From contig DATFHF010000078.1 in NCBI GenBank assembly GCA_035248685.1, positions 1 through 43,361 on the forward strand: DNA of 43,361 bases, written 5' to 3'. Position 1 is the stretch's first letter. Every line of letters begins with the position of its first letter. The position numbers and the translations under genes were made by a program. The notes under the pieces are model-generated. The model was given only the letters and a program-made list of their open reading frames with translations, did no database searches and had not been told where the DNA came from. The stretch is from Jatrophihabitans_A sp035248685 (lineage in GTDB: Bacteria; Actinomycetota; Actinomycetes; Mycobacteriales; Jatrophihabitantaceae). This document shows, piece by piece, positions 8,270 to 15,981 of the stretch.

Positions 8270-9520
8270 CTACCGCCGCCGGGCGTTGCGCACGGTGGCG
8301 CCGACCAGGGCGGCCATCGCCACCGCGAACACCGCCAGGACCAGCGCTGCGCTGCGCTGGATGCCGGTCCCCAGGCCGAGCACCGGCACCAGCCGCGGGC
8401 TTTCGGCCACCGCCTTGCTGCTGCTGGGCGTCGGCGTGCTGGACACGCTCGGGCTGCTCGAGGTCGGCTGGTGCGCCGGTGAGGAGTGCTTGGCGGGCGG
8501 GCTGTGGCTGCTGGTCGCTGGCTGGCTGACCACTGGCGGGACGGGAACAACCACGGGTGCCGAACTGGAACTGGGCGCCGGGTGGCTGCTGGTCGGAGCC
8601 GGCTTGGATGGCTGGGACGTGGAGTGTGTCGGCTTCGGTGACGGGTGGCCGTGCGAGCCGCCGATGCTGGACGGCGGCACCGGCGTCAGGGTAAGCGACG
8701 GGCTGGGATGCGGATCCACCGCGTCGCAGCTGAGCCGCCGGTCGCCCGGTATCTCCACCGCGCCGTCCGGACCGACTACCTGGATCTCATAACTGTCCGG
8801 CGCGGACGCGGTCTGCACGATCTTGGCCTGCTGGGTCTGCTTGCCGTCGCTAGTGAAGCTCAGCAGCTGACCCGACACCGGCTCGCCGGCCAGCTGCTTG
8901 GTCGAGCCGCGCACCAGCAGCACCGTGTAGTCGAGCTGGTCGATGCCCAGGTCGTTCAACCGGGTGCCCACCGGGTTGGGGTTGGTGAGGCTCACGTCCA
9001 GGGTGGCTCGGGTGCCGTGGCAGGCCGACGGCGACACCACGACGTCCGGCTCGATGATGCCGAAGTTGGTCTCGTTGATACGCCGGCAGCTGCTGGGCAC
9101 GGCCACCGAGGCGTAGCTGGTCTGCTGGTCCATCCTGTTCAGCATCACGTGGTCACCGAGCCGGGGCACACCGGCCAGCCGGACGGTCACCTTGTCCGAG
9201 CTCAGCGTCACCTGGCTGGGCGGGTTATCGGTGACCACGTTGTCGGTGTCGCCCTTGCTGTTGGCGTGGCCGGGTCCGATCAGTCCGACCTGCACCACCG
9301 GCTGATCGGCCGGTCGGTCGGTTCGGCGGGACAGCGTGACCTCGACGAACGCCGGCTTTGCGCCCACCGCACAGCCGTAGCGAACGGTGGCGCTGACGTC
9401 CAAGGACGGGCTCGAAGCGGCCGATGCGGGGCCGGTCGGACGTGCCAGCAGAGACAGCGCAGCCACCAGCGCGGCAAGCAGAAATGCTGCCGCGACCCGG
9501 TCCGGCCGTTGTCTGATCAC
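8270..9520 (-). CDS. Secreted, membrane-anchored protein with Ser/Pro-rich stalk
   Basis: 416 residues from the chosen GTG, which has GAGGTG 11 nt upstream; the frame is open further upstream but that part does not look like protein start. Order of parts: signal peptide (VAAAFLLAALVAALSLLARP, cut near ASA), a globular domain of about 250 residues with four Cys (YGCAV, SSCRR, SACHG, LSCDA) that could form two disulfides, a low-complexity Ser/Pro/Thr/His stalk of about 110 residues, and a C-terminal membrane helix with a basic tail (VRNARRR). No LPXTG sortase motif is present, so it is probably held by the helix. The stalk may be glycosylated. I do not recognise the globular domain. Confidence 0.72.
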   Translation of the reverse strand: MIRQRPDRVAAAFLLAALVAALSLLARPTGPASAASSPSLDVSATVRYGCAVGAKPAFVEVTLSRRTDRPADQPVVQVGLIGPGHANSKGDTDNVVTDNPPSQVTLSSDKVTVRLAGVPRLGDHVMLNRMDQQTSYASVAVPSSCRRINETNFGIIEPDVVVSPSACHGTRATLDVSLTNPNPVGTRLNDLGIDQLDYTVLLVRGSTKQLAGEPVSGQLLSFTSDGKQTQQAKIVQTASAPDSYEIQVVGPDGAVEIPGDRRLSCDAVDPHPSPSLTLTPVPPSSIGGSHGHPSPKPTHSTSQPSKPAPTSSHPAPSSSSAPVVVPVPPVVSQPATSSHSPPAKHSSPAHQPTSSSPSVSSTPTPSSSKAVAESPRLVPVLGLGTGIQRSAALVLAVFAVAMAALVGATVRNARRR

Positions 9521-9616
9521 TTGGGGTGGAACACCTCGACACGTCGACGAGCTAACACTGAGGTAACTGTAGCGGGTAATGCTTGACGTGGGTGAAACAT
9601 CTTCAAAAGAGGCGCA

Positions 9617-9622
9617 TATTCT
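9617..9622 (+). promoter_or_regulatory. -10 element TATTCT, probable leaderless promoter
   Basis: TATTCT ends 6 nt before the DUF4191 gene ATG and no ribosome binding site is seen. The 108-bp gap from 9521 to 9628 is divergent and also serves the surface-protein gene. Confidence 0.45.
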
Positions 9623-9628
9623 GATGCC

Positions 9629-10402
9629 ATGGCGCAATCAGCGGGGTCGAAGAAGGCCGGCAGGTCCAAGGCTGCGAAGCCGACCAGGGCGGAGAAGAAG
9701 GCGCAGCGGGCGCTCAGACGGCAGAACCGGCGCGAGTCGTTCAGCCAGATGCGGCAAGCGTTTACCCTTACCCGACAAAACGATAGTCGGCTGGTGCCGT
9801 ACCTGGTGGTCACCTTCGTGGTGGTCGCGGTGGTGTTCTACCTGGCCGTCTTTTTCGGCCTGGGCAGCGTATGGTTTCCGATCCTGCCGGCCGTGCTGTT
9901 CGGCCTGATCGCGGCGATGTTCGTGTTCTCCCGGCGGGCCCAGTCCTCGGCCTACCGGCAGGCCGAGGGCCAGCCCGGCGCGGCCGCCTACATCCTCGGC
10001 CAGCTGCGCGGTGACTGGCGTAAAACCGACGCGGTGGCCGGCACCACTCAACTGGATGCGGTGCACCGGCTGCTCGGCCGTCCCGGCGTGGTGCTGATCG
10101 GCGAAGGTGCGCCGCACCGGGTCAAGCCGCTGCTCGCGCAGGAGAAGCGTCGGGTGGCTCGGTTGGCCGGCGATGCGCCGATCTATGACATCGTGGTCGG
10201 CCGGGGCGACGGCGAGGTGCCGCTCGGCAAGCTGAACAGCCACCTGATGAAGCTGCCACGCAACCTGTCCAAGGAGCAGGTGGCGGCGCTGGATCGCCGG
10301 CTGGCCGCGCTCGGCGCTCCGCGTACTCCGCTGCCCAAGGGGCCGATGCCGACCGGTGCCAGGCTGCGCGGCGTCCAGCGCGCCGCCCGCCGACGCGGCT
10401 GA
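9629..10402 (+). CDS. DUF4191 family membrane protein
   Basis: 257 residues. A Lys/Arg-rich N-terminus (about 1-50) leads to two adjacent membrane helices (LVVTFVVVAVVFYLAVFF and FPILPAVLFGLIAAMFVF). A cytoplasmic C-terminal domain with a basic end (VQRAARRRG) follows. This is the counterpart of Rv2219, always found between lipA and the RDD/glnA1 genes in actinobacteria I can recall. Function is unknown. The stop is followed by the triplicated start region of the RDD gene. Confidence 0.88.
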   Translation: MAQSAGSKKAGRSKAAKPTRAEKKAQRALRRQNRRESFSQMRQAFTLTRQNDSRLVPYLVVTFVVVAVVFYLAVFFGLGSVWFPILPAVLFGLIAAMFVFSRRAQSSAYRQAEGQPGAAAYILGQLRGDWRKTDAVAGTTQLDAVHRLLGRPGVVLIGEGAPHRVKPLLAQEKRRVARLAGDAPIYDIVVGRGDGEVPLGKLNSHLMKLPRNLSKEQVAALDRRLAALGAPRTPLPKGPMPTGARLRGVQRAARRRG

Positions 10403-10418
10403 GCGGGTCCGCGCCCTA

Positions 10419-10458
10419 ATGGCAGACGCTTGATGGCAGACGTTTGATGGCTGACGCG
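10419..10458 (+). repeat. Three tandem 14-bp copies of the RDD gene start, forming two micro-ORFs
   Basis: ATGGC-A/T-GACG units start at 10419, 10433 and 10447, exactly 14 bp apart and so each in a new frame. The first reads Met-Ala-Asp-Ala-stop, the second Met-Ala-Asp-Val-stop, and the third is the RDD protein start Met-Ala-Asp-Ala-Gly. Each short ORF ends in TGATG, so its stop overlaps the next ATG by one base. A ribosome could pass along by stop-restart coupling. Confidence 0.8.
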
Positions 10459-10878
10459 GGGGCACGACAGGACTACCGCGGCCGGCGGCTGGGCTTACCC
10501 GCCGGCGGGCCGGGCTCGCTGGCGCCGACCGGTCGCCGGCTGCTGGCCTTTCTGATCGACCTGGTGGCGGCGGTGTTGGTGGCCGGCATCTTCGTTCACC
10601 GCGGCGGCAGCGGGCTGGCCGACCGGCTGCCCGGCCAATGGAGCGTGCTGCCGTGGGCACTGGACTACCTGCTCGGCCTGGTGCTGCTGGGCCGCTCCTT
10701 CGGCATGTACCTGACCGGGCTGCGGGTGATCCGGGTGGACGCGCGGCTACCGATCGGCCCGGGCCGGGCGCTGGTGCGTACCGTCCTGCTGGCGTTGCTG
10801 ATTCCCGGCCTGATGGTCGATTCCGACCTGCGCGGCCTGCACGACCGGTTGACCTCGACCGCCGTGATCGTGCACTGA
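10447..10878 (+). CDS. RDD family membrane protein
   Basis: 143 residues. The RDD signature is present: Arg in PTGRRLLAFLID with the following Asp, then Asp in a later helix (WALDYLLGLVLLGRSFGMYLTG). Three hydrophobic segments are visible (LLAFLIDLVAAVLVAGIFV; the segment around YLLGLVLL; LVRTVLLALLIPGLMV). The end, DLRGLHDRLTSTAVI, is typical. It corresponds to Rv2219A before glnA1. A TTG three bases upstream is in frame, but the repeat structure supports the ATG at 10447. Function is unknown; RDD proteins are often linked to ion or small-molecule transport. Confidence 0.88.
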   Translation: MADAGARQDYRGRRLGLPAGGPGSLAPTGRRLLAFLIDLVAAVLVAGIFVHRGGSGLADRLPGQWSVLPWALDYLLGLVLLGRSFGMYLTGLRVIRVDARLPIGPGRALVRTVLLALLIPGLMVDSDLRGLHDRLTSTAVIVH

Positions 10879-10886
10879 TTGGGCGC

Positions 10887-10924
10887 GTAACCTGCCGGAA
10901 ACACCTCAGACACCGACGGGCAAC
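10887..10924 (+). promoter_or_regulatory. GlnR operator (four half-sites) of glnA1
   Basis: Four pentamers GTAAC, GAAAC, GACAC and GCAAC are separated by exactly 6 bp each. This is the actinobacterial GlnR pattern GTNAC-N6-GAAAC repeated twice. It ends 10 bp before a -10 hexamer, so it covers the -35 region. It indicates nitrogen control of glnA1 by GlnR. Confidence 0.85.
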
Positions 10925-10934
10925 GGCCGCTGGC

Positions 10935-10940
10935 TAGTGT
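10935..10940 (+). promoter_or_regulatory. -10 element TAGTGT of glnA1
   Basis: TAGTGT lies 10 bp after the GlnR site and would start an mRNA near 10947, with a leader of about 45 nt. No good -35 hexamer is seen, as expected for an activator-dependent promoter. Confidence 0.5.
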
Positions 10941-10992
10941 CCGAGCTAGGTCAGGTGCTCCGTCATCACCGCAGCTAGCAGAAGGATTGCCG

Positions 10993-12417
10993 ATGTTCAG
11001 TAGTGCCGAGGAAATCCTCAGTTACATCGCCAACGAAGGCGTTGAGTTCGTCGACGTCAGGTTCACCGACCTGCCCGGCGTTCAGCAGCACTTCAACGTG
11101 CCTGCCGCCGGCTTCACCGCCGACGCGTTCTCCGACGGGCTGCTGTTCGACGGGTCTTCGATCCGTGGCTTCGCAGCCATCCACAAGTCCGACCTGAAGC
11201 TGCTGCCGGATCCGGCCACCGCCTATGTGGACGAGTTCCGCAACGCCAAGACGTTGAACCTGAACTTCTCCATCGTCGAACCGCGCACCGGCGAGCCCTA
11301 CGACCGGGATCCGCGCGGCGTGGCCGGCAAGGCCGAGGAGTACCTGAACTCGACCGGGATCGCCGACACCGCCTACTTCGGCCCGGAGGCGGAGTTCTAC
11401 GTCTTCGACGACGTCCGGTACGAGACCAAGATCAACGGCTCGTCCTACCAGGTCGACTCGATCGAGGGTGCTTGGAACAGCGCCCGGGCCGAGGACGGCG
11501 GCAACCGCGGCTACAAGACGCGAATCAAGGGCGGCTACTTCCCGGTGCCGCCGCACGATCACTACGCCGACCTGCGCGATGAGATGTCTAGCGCCCTGAT
11601 CGCGGCCGGGCTTCAGATCGAGCGGGCCCACCACGAGGTCGGCACCGCCGGCCAGGCCGAGATCAACTACCGGTTCAACACGCTCGCGCACGCGGCCGAC
11701 GACATCCTCAAGTTCAAGTACATCGTTAAGAACGTCGCCTGGCGCAACGGTAAAACGGCCACCTTCATGCCTAAGCCGCTGTTCGGCGACAACGGCTCGG
11801 GCATGCACTGCCACCAATCGCTGTGGAAGGACGGCGAGCCGCTGTTCTACGACGAGACCGGTTACGCCGGGCTGTCCGACGTTGCGCGCTACTACATCGG
11901 CGGCCTGCTGCACCACGCGCCGTCCCTGCTGGCCTTCACCAACCCGACGGTGAACTCCTACCACCGGCTGGTGCCGGGCTTCGAGGCACCGGTCAACCTG
12001 GTCTACTCGGCCGGCAACCGCTCGGCCTGCATCCGGGTGCCGATCACCGGCACCAGCCCGAAGGCAAAGCGCATCGAGTTCCGGGTGCCGGACCCGTCGG
12101 CCAACCCGTACCTGGCGTTCTCCGCGATGCTGATGGCCGGCTTGGACGGCATCAAGAACAAGATCGAGCCGGCCGACCCGATCGACAAGGACCTCTATGA
12201 GCTGCCGCCGGACGAGGCGGCCTCGATCCCGCAGGTGCCCGGTTCGCTGGAGGCGGTGCTGAACCACCTGGAGGCCGACAACGAGTACCTCCAGGAGGGC
12301 GGAGTCTTCACCGCTGAGCTGATCGAGGCCTGGATCGACTACAAGCGCGCCTACGAGATCGACCCGGTCCGGCTGCGGCCACACCCCTACGAGTTCGAGC
12401 TGTACTACGACATCTGA
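10993..12417 (+). CDS. glnA1: Glutamine synthetase type I
   Basis: 474 residues, the normal GSI length. It makes glutamine from glutamate, ammonia and ATP and is the main ammonium-assimilating enzyme. Seen motifs: FDGSSIRGF, PHHEVGTAGQAEI-like metal site (AHHEVGTAGQAE), NGSGMHCHQS, and NRSACIRVP in the active site. Tyr402 in DLYELPPDE is the adenylylation site modified by GlnE, which is encoded 16 kb away. The ATG is chosen over an in-frame TTG six bases upstream because GAAGGA is 6 nt before the ATG and touches the TTG. Regulation by GlnR is supported by the upstream operator. Confidence 0.98.
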   Translation: MFSSAEEILSYIANEGVEFVDVRFTDLPGVQQHFNVPAAGFTADAFSDGLLFDGSSIRGFAAIHKSDLKLLPDPATAYVDEFRNAKTLNLNFSIVEPRTGEPYDRDPRGVAGKAEEYLNSTGIADTAYFGPEAEFYVFDDVRYETKINGSSYQVDSIEGAWNSARAEDGGNRGYKTRIKGGYFPVPPHDHYADLRDEMSSALIAAGLQIERAHHEVGTAGQAEINYRFNTLAHAADDILKFKYIVKNVAWRNGKTATFMPKPLFGDNGSGMHCHQSLWKDGEPLFYDETGYAGLSDVARYYIGGLLHHAPSLLAFTNPTVNSYHRLVPGFEAPVNLVYSAGNRSACIRVPITGTSPKAKRIEFRVPDPSANPYLAFSAMLMAGLDGIKNKIEPADPIDKDLYELPPDEAASIPQVPGSLEAVLNHLEADNEYLQEGGVFTAELIEAWIDYKRAYEIDPVRLRPHPYEFELYYDI

Positions 12418-12445
12418 TTCGTACTGCTGAGGCCCTCGACCCGTA

Positions 12446-12459
12446 GGAGTGAACACTCC
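12446..12459. terminator. Short palindrome after glnA1 (possible terminator or operator)
   Basis: GGAGTG and CACTCC flank AA, 29 bp after the glnA1 stop. No T-run follows, so termination is uncertain. Nothing else is seen from 12418 to 12551. Confidence 0.25.
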
Positions 12460-12551
12460 GCATCGTCACCAGCGGCGCTCCGACTCGATGGTGCACCTTC
12501 CGGCCTGAGTAGGGCGTCCGGGTGGCCTGCTAACGCTCAGCGTGCTAGCTA

Positions 12552-12752
12552 CTACTTCTTGAGCGACGACGGTTGTGTCGATTTGGTGGTCGAAGCTGGG
12601 TTCCGAGCGACGAAGCGACCGGTGGCCGCGGAGCGCGAGTGCACCACGCTCGTTGCATCGGCGATCTTGGACACACCCGAGCGGACCGTGCGCCCCGACC
12701 TGGCGCTGCGCTCGACGATCATCTCGGCGGCGTGCTTCTGCGCCTTGGTCAC
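12552..12752 (-). CDS. Small basic hypothetical protein
   Basis: 66 residues from GTG; GAAGG lies 6 nt upstream, supporting the start. The C-terminal half, HSRSAATGRFVARNPASTT, resembles a short recurring actinobacterial motif (SAxTGRFV followed by a Pro-Ser/Thr-rich end) found in small uncharacterised proteins. It is basic and has no membrane segment. It follows the next gene on the same strand after 29 bp and probably shares its mRNA. Function unknown. Confidence 0.6.
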   Translation of the reverse strand: MTKAQKHAAEMIVERSARSGRTVRSGVSKIADATSVVHSRSAATGRFVARNPASTTKSTQPSSLKK

Positions 12753-12781
12753 ATAGACCTTCTTTGCCGTTCGCCGCCTCC

Positions 12782-13201
12782 CTAGTCAGACCCTGAGTCG
12801 GATTGTACGGGCAGCTCGTCGCTCGGGTCACGTACTACGTCCGGTACGGGCTCGATCTCGGCCTCGGGATCCTCCTCTACCTCGTCCGCCACGCCCGCCA
12901 CCACTGCGTCCAAGGCGGCATCGATGAACGTCTGCATGTCGTCATCGCTTAGATCAGACGCTGCAAGCGCGTTCAACTGGCGGATGCCCAGCTCAGCTTT
13001 GGAGTCGTCATCTCCTACGGCCAGCTCGGCAGCCCACTGGAGGGTCCGTATGACCTGCTCGCGGCGGGACCGCTTCTCCAGCTCCTTGGCGCCCCTGCGA
13101 GTGACCAACTGCGCAAACAGAACGCCCAGAAAGGCGCCGATCGCCGGCCCGACGGCAGCCGTATAGACGGCCCAGGTCGGCAGCTGGACGGCGGCGCTCA
13201 C
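12782..13201 (-). CDS. Hypothetical single-span membrane protein with acidic tail
   Basis: 139 residues from GTG. One membrane helix near the N-terminus (VYTAAVGPAIGAFLGVLFAQL) is followed by a basic helix (TRRGAKELEKRSRREQVIRTL), a helical region and a strongly acidic C-terminus (DEVEEDPEAEIEPVPD). It begins 35 bp after the proS stop on the same strand. No clear ribosome binding site. I do not recognise the family; the layout would suit a membrane-tethered helper of unknown role. Confidence 0.6.
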   Translation of the reverse strand: MSAAVQLPTWAVYTAAVGPAIGAFLGVLFAQLVTRRGAKELEKRSRREQVIRTLQWAAELAVGDDDSKAELGIRQLNALAASDLSDDDMQTFIDAALDAVVAGVADEVEEDPEAEIEPVPDVVRDPSDELPVQSDSGSD

Positions 13202-13236
13202 AGCTTGCTTAGCTCAGCCACGCCGAGCTGTTCGTC

Positions 13237-14697
13237 TCAGTAGGCGCGGCCGAAGATGACCCGCCGCCCGTACGCCGAAGGCTGCCCGCAGCGCACACAC
13301 CGACCCGACTCGTCCGGTGCATCGGCCGGGATGCAGCGCGGGGTGGCAGCGGTATCGGCCTTGATGTCGTCCTCGCAATCGGCACGTCCGCAGTGCAATG
13401 CGCATGCCCAGCCAGTCGCGACCTGCCCGACGAAATCGTCCCAGCTGTCGACGGTGGCGGTGTGCTGGTCGCGAAACGCCTCCGCCCGGCGTAGCAAAAA
13501 TGCCTGGAACTCGGTGAGGATGCCGGGCAGCAGTTCGGCCGCCCGGGCCACCGGAATCTGCTCCTTGCCCTTCGCCGCGTCCGGCCCGCCGTCGATGGGC
13601 AGCCGGCGGGCCAGCGTGACGACGCCACCCTCAAGGTCACGCGGTCCGAGTTCCAGCCGGAGCGGAACCCCGCGCAGCTCCCAGTCATTGAACTTGAATC
13701 CGGGTGACAGCTGCGGCCGGTTGTCGTCGACGTGCACCCGCAGCCCGGCCGCGCGCAACCGGTCGGCCAGCGCCCGGGCAGCCGACGCCGTCCGCTCGGC
13801 AGCCTCGTTCCGCCCGATCGGCACGATCACCACCTGGTACGGCGCCAGCCGCGGTGGCAGCACCAGGCCCTTGTCGTCGCCGTGCGTCATGATCACGCCG
13901 CCGATCATCCGGGTGCTCATCCCCCACGACGTGGTATGGACGTGATTCAGCTGGCCGGCCTCGTCCTGGTATTGGATCTCGAACGCTCGGGCGAAGTTGG
14001 TGCCGAGGTAGTGCGAGGTGCCCGCCTGCAACGCGCGGCCGTCGCGCATCATGCTCTCGACGGTGTAGGTGCGTACGGCGCCCGCGAACCGCTCCCCCCG
14101 GGTCTTTTCCCCCGCCACCACCGGCATGGCCGCGACTTCTTGGGCCACCGCGGCATAGGTGTCGAGCGCCCACATCGTCTCGCGCATCGCGTCGGCTTCG
14201 TCGACGTGCGCGGTGTGCCCCTCCTGCCAGAGGAACTCGGTGGTGCGCAGAAACAGCCTCGGCCGCAGCTCCCATCGCACGATGTTGGCCCACTGGTTGA
14301 GCAGCAGCGGCAGGTCGCGGTGGGAATCGATCCAGCGGGCCATGTAGTCGCCGAACACCGTCTCCGACGTCGGGCGCAGGGCCAGCGGCTCTTCCAACTT
14401 CTTGCCGCCCGCATGCGTTACCACAGCCAGTTCGGGCGAGAATCCCTCGACGTGCTCGGCCTCGCGCTGGAAGTAGGACTGCGGGATCAGCGAGGGAAAC
14501 GCCACATTGCCGTGGCCGGCCGCCTTGATCCGCCCGTCGAGGTCGGCTTGCAGCAGCTCCCAGATCCGGTAGCCGTACGGGCGGATGACCATGGTGCCGC
14601 GCACCGGCCCCCGCTCGACCAACTCGGCTCGCACGACGGCCTCGTTGTACCAGGCGGAGAAGTCCTCCGACATCGGTGTAACGCTGTGCTCGCTCAC
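13237..14697 (-). CDS. proS: Prolyl-tRNA synthetase, archaeal/eukaryotic type
   Basis: 486 residues from GTG (SEHSVTPMSEDFSAWYNEAV). It charges tRNA-Pro. The class II core includes RGTMVIRPYGYRIWELLQ (motif 1 region), LRPTSETVF, WELRPRLFLRTTEFLWQEGH (motif 2) and GGVIMTHGDDKGLVLPP (motif 3 region). The anticodon domain follows, and the C-terminal zinc-binding domain has Cys in CALHCGRADC and later PRC and CVRCG, ending with Tyr (RAY). There is no editing insertion between motifs 2 and 3, unlike the longer bacterial type that M. tuberculosis has. It may be the only ProRS or a second, acquired one; the window cannot tell. A -10-like element lies 6 nt before the GTG. Confidence 0.95.
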   Translation of the reverse strand: MSEHSVTPMSEDFSAWYNEAVVRAELVERGPVRGTMVIRPYGYRIWELLQADLDGRIKAAGHGNVAFPSLIPQSYFQREAEHVEGFSPELAVVTHAGGKKLEEPLALRPTSETVFGDYMARWIDSHRDLPLLLNQWANIVRWELRPRLFLRTTEFLWQEGHTAHVDEADAMRETMWALDTYAAVAQEVAAMPVVAGEKTRGERFAGAVRTYTVESMMRDGRALQAGTSHYLGTNFARAFEIQYQDEAGQLNHVHTTSWGMSTRMIGGVIMTHGDDKGLVLPPRLAPYQVVIVPIGRNEAAERTASAARALADRLRAAGLRVHVDDNRPQLSPGFKFNDWELRGVPLRLELGPRDLEGGVVTLARRLPIDGGPDAAKGKEQIPVARAAELLPGILTEFQAFLLRRAEAFRDQHTATVDSWDDFVGQVATGWACALHCGRADCEDDIKADTAATPRCIPADAPDESGRCVRCGQPSAYGRRVIFGRAY

Positions 14698-14703
14698 CGG
14701 CTG

Positions 14704-14709
14704 AGGATA
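14704..14709 (-). promoter_or_regulatory. -10 element TATCCT, probable leaderless proS promoter
   Basis: On the minus strand TATCCT ends 6 nt before the proS GTG. No ribosome binding site lies between. It also supports GTG 14697 as the true start. Confidence 0.45.
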
Positions 14710-14798
14710 GCGATCTGCTGGCCGACCGTTGGCGGACCGGGACCGCCAACGGCCGGCATCAGTCCATACGGTCCGGCTCGGCTCCTGGTTCAATCTCG

Positions 14799-15073
14799 CC
14801 GCACAACCACACACCGAAGCGCTTGTTGCCGCGGTCCCCACCCTGGTAGGCACCGACCCGGAACGGATCCGGCTTCGCGGCGAGGTGCCGAGCCCGACCA
14901 GTCCCCCGGCCGGGTGCGTGTTCCACCCCCGCTGCCATCGCCGGCTCACCGACGGCAGCTGCGAGACCATCGAGCCGGCGCTGAGGGAGATCGGACCGGG
15001 GAAGTTCCTGCGCTGCCACCTGCCGGTCGAGCAGCTGGCCCGGCTGGAGCAGACCGAGGTGGCTCAGGGCTGA
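14799..15073 (+). pseudogene. Remnant of an oligopeptide/dipeptide ABC transporter ATPase (C-terminal end)
   Basis: The reading frame gives QPHTEALVAAVPTLVG, then RLRGEVPSPTSPPAGC, FHPRCHRR and a Cys ending in LRCHLP. This is the C-terminal oligo_HPY region of OppF/DppF-type ATPases, with its usual Cys residues. The whole nucleotide-binding domain (Walker A, signature, Walker B) is absent, and no start codon suits a real protein; an ATG at 14729 only joins it to unrelated sequence. It fills most of the gap between proS and the DUF5131 gene and marks the place as a site of deletion or insertion. Confidence 0.8.
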
Positions 15074-15152
15074 GGCGCCGAGATTCGAAAGACAATTCGA
15101 AATTTGTGACTGGCGTCGGCGGGTCTGCACTGCTTTGGTCGACCAGGTTTGA

Positions 15153-15158
15153 CAGACT
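15153..15158 (+). promoter_or_regulatory. -10-like element CAGACT before the DUF5131 gene
   Basis: CAGACT ends 6 nt before the GTG. The same hexamer stands at similar spacing before glnA2 and nadE. No ribosome binding site is present. Confidence 0.35.
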
Positions 15159-15164
15159 TGCCGA

Positions 15165-15953
15165 GTGGCGGACCGGAGCAGCATCGAGTGGACGGAGGCG
15201 ACCTGGAACCCGACGACGGGCTGCGACCGAATCAGTGACGGATGTGATCACTGCTACGCCCTAACACTGGCGAAGCGGCTCAAAGCTATGGGTAATCCGA
15301 AGTACCAGCTCGATGGTGACCCGCGTACCAGCGGCCCTGGCTTCGCGGTGCAGATGCACGAAGACGTCCTAGAGCTCCCGTTGCGATGGGCATCACCTCG
15401 GGTGGTGTTCGTCAACTCGATGTCGGACCTATTTCACGCCCGCGTGTCGACGGACTTCATCCGACGAGTCTTTGCTGTCATGGAGGCAACCCCTCGCCAC
15501 ACCTACCAGGTGCTCACCAAGCGACCCCTACGGCTAAGCCGACTGGCCTCGTCGCTGCCTTGGCCTTCGAACGTCTGGATGGGTGTCAGCGTGGAAAATG
15601 ACACCGAGACGTCGCGGGTTGATCACCTTCGGACGGTGCCCGCGGCTGTGCGGTTCATCTCGGCCGAACCGCTGCTCGGCGCCCTGCCCAGTCTTGATCT
15701 GGCCGGTATGGATTGGCTCATTGCCGGAGGTGAATCGGGTCCGGGATGGCGCCCTGTCAAAGCCGAATGGATCGATGATCTGCGGATACGGTGCGCTCGC
15801 GAGGGCGTCGCATTCTTCTTCAAGCAGTGGGGTGGGCGAACACCAAAGGCGAACGGTCGCCTTCTGAACGAACGCACCTACGACGAAATGCCAATACCGG
15901 TCGACCGCTCCGGCATCCTTGATCAAGAACTGGCGGCGTGTTTTAGGACCTGA
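15165..15953 (+). CDS. DUF5131 family protein (phage Gp37/Gp68-like, three-Cys motif)
   Basis: 262 residues. The N-terminus has SIEWTEATWNPTTGC and the three-Cys motif C20-X6-C27-X2-C30, followed by Tyr-Ala. Other family blocks are seen: VVFVNSMSDLFHARV, YQVLTKRP, WMGVSVEN, FISAEPLLG, IAGGESGPGWRP and AFFFKQWGG. The Cys arrangement and alternating strand-helix pattern recall a radical-SAM-like TIM barrel, but this is inference. The family occurs in phages and mobile elements, often beside TcmP, as here 28 nt downstream. Base composition looks less GC-rich than the neighbours. Function is unknown; a nucleic-acid or tRNA modification is a fair guess. Confidence 0.9.
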   Translation: MADRSSIEWTEATWNPTTGCDRISDGCDHCYALTLAKRLKAMGNPKYQLDGDPRTSGPGFAVQMHEDVLELPLRWASPRVVFVNSMSDLFHARVSTDFIRRVFAVMEATPRHTYQVLTKRPLRLSRLASSLPWPSNVWMGVSVENDTETSRVDHLRTVPAAVRFISAEPLLGALPSLDLAGMDWLIAGGESGPGWRPVKAEWIDDLRIRCAREGVAFFFKQWGGRTPKANGRLLNERTYDEMPIPVDRSGILDQELAACFRT

Positions 15954-15981
15954 TCGCGCCCCTCTGTGCCAATCTCCTCCG

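Noticed and set aside
8270..9520. Sortase-anchored surface protein
   Set aside because: No LPXTG-like motif before the C-terminal helix.
9563..9600. Possible GlnR site before the DUF4191 gene (GTAAC at 9563)
   Set aside because: The next pentamers at 6-bp steps do not match the consensus.
10987..10989. TTG start of glnA1
   Set aside because: The ribosome binding site GAAGGA touches it directly and is well placed for ATG 10993, where GS homology begins.
14729..15073. Functional 114-residue protein
   Set aside because: The N-terminal part matches nothing and the rest is only the end of an ABC ATPase.
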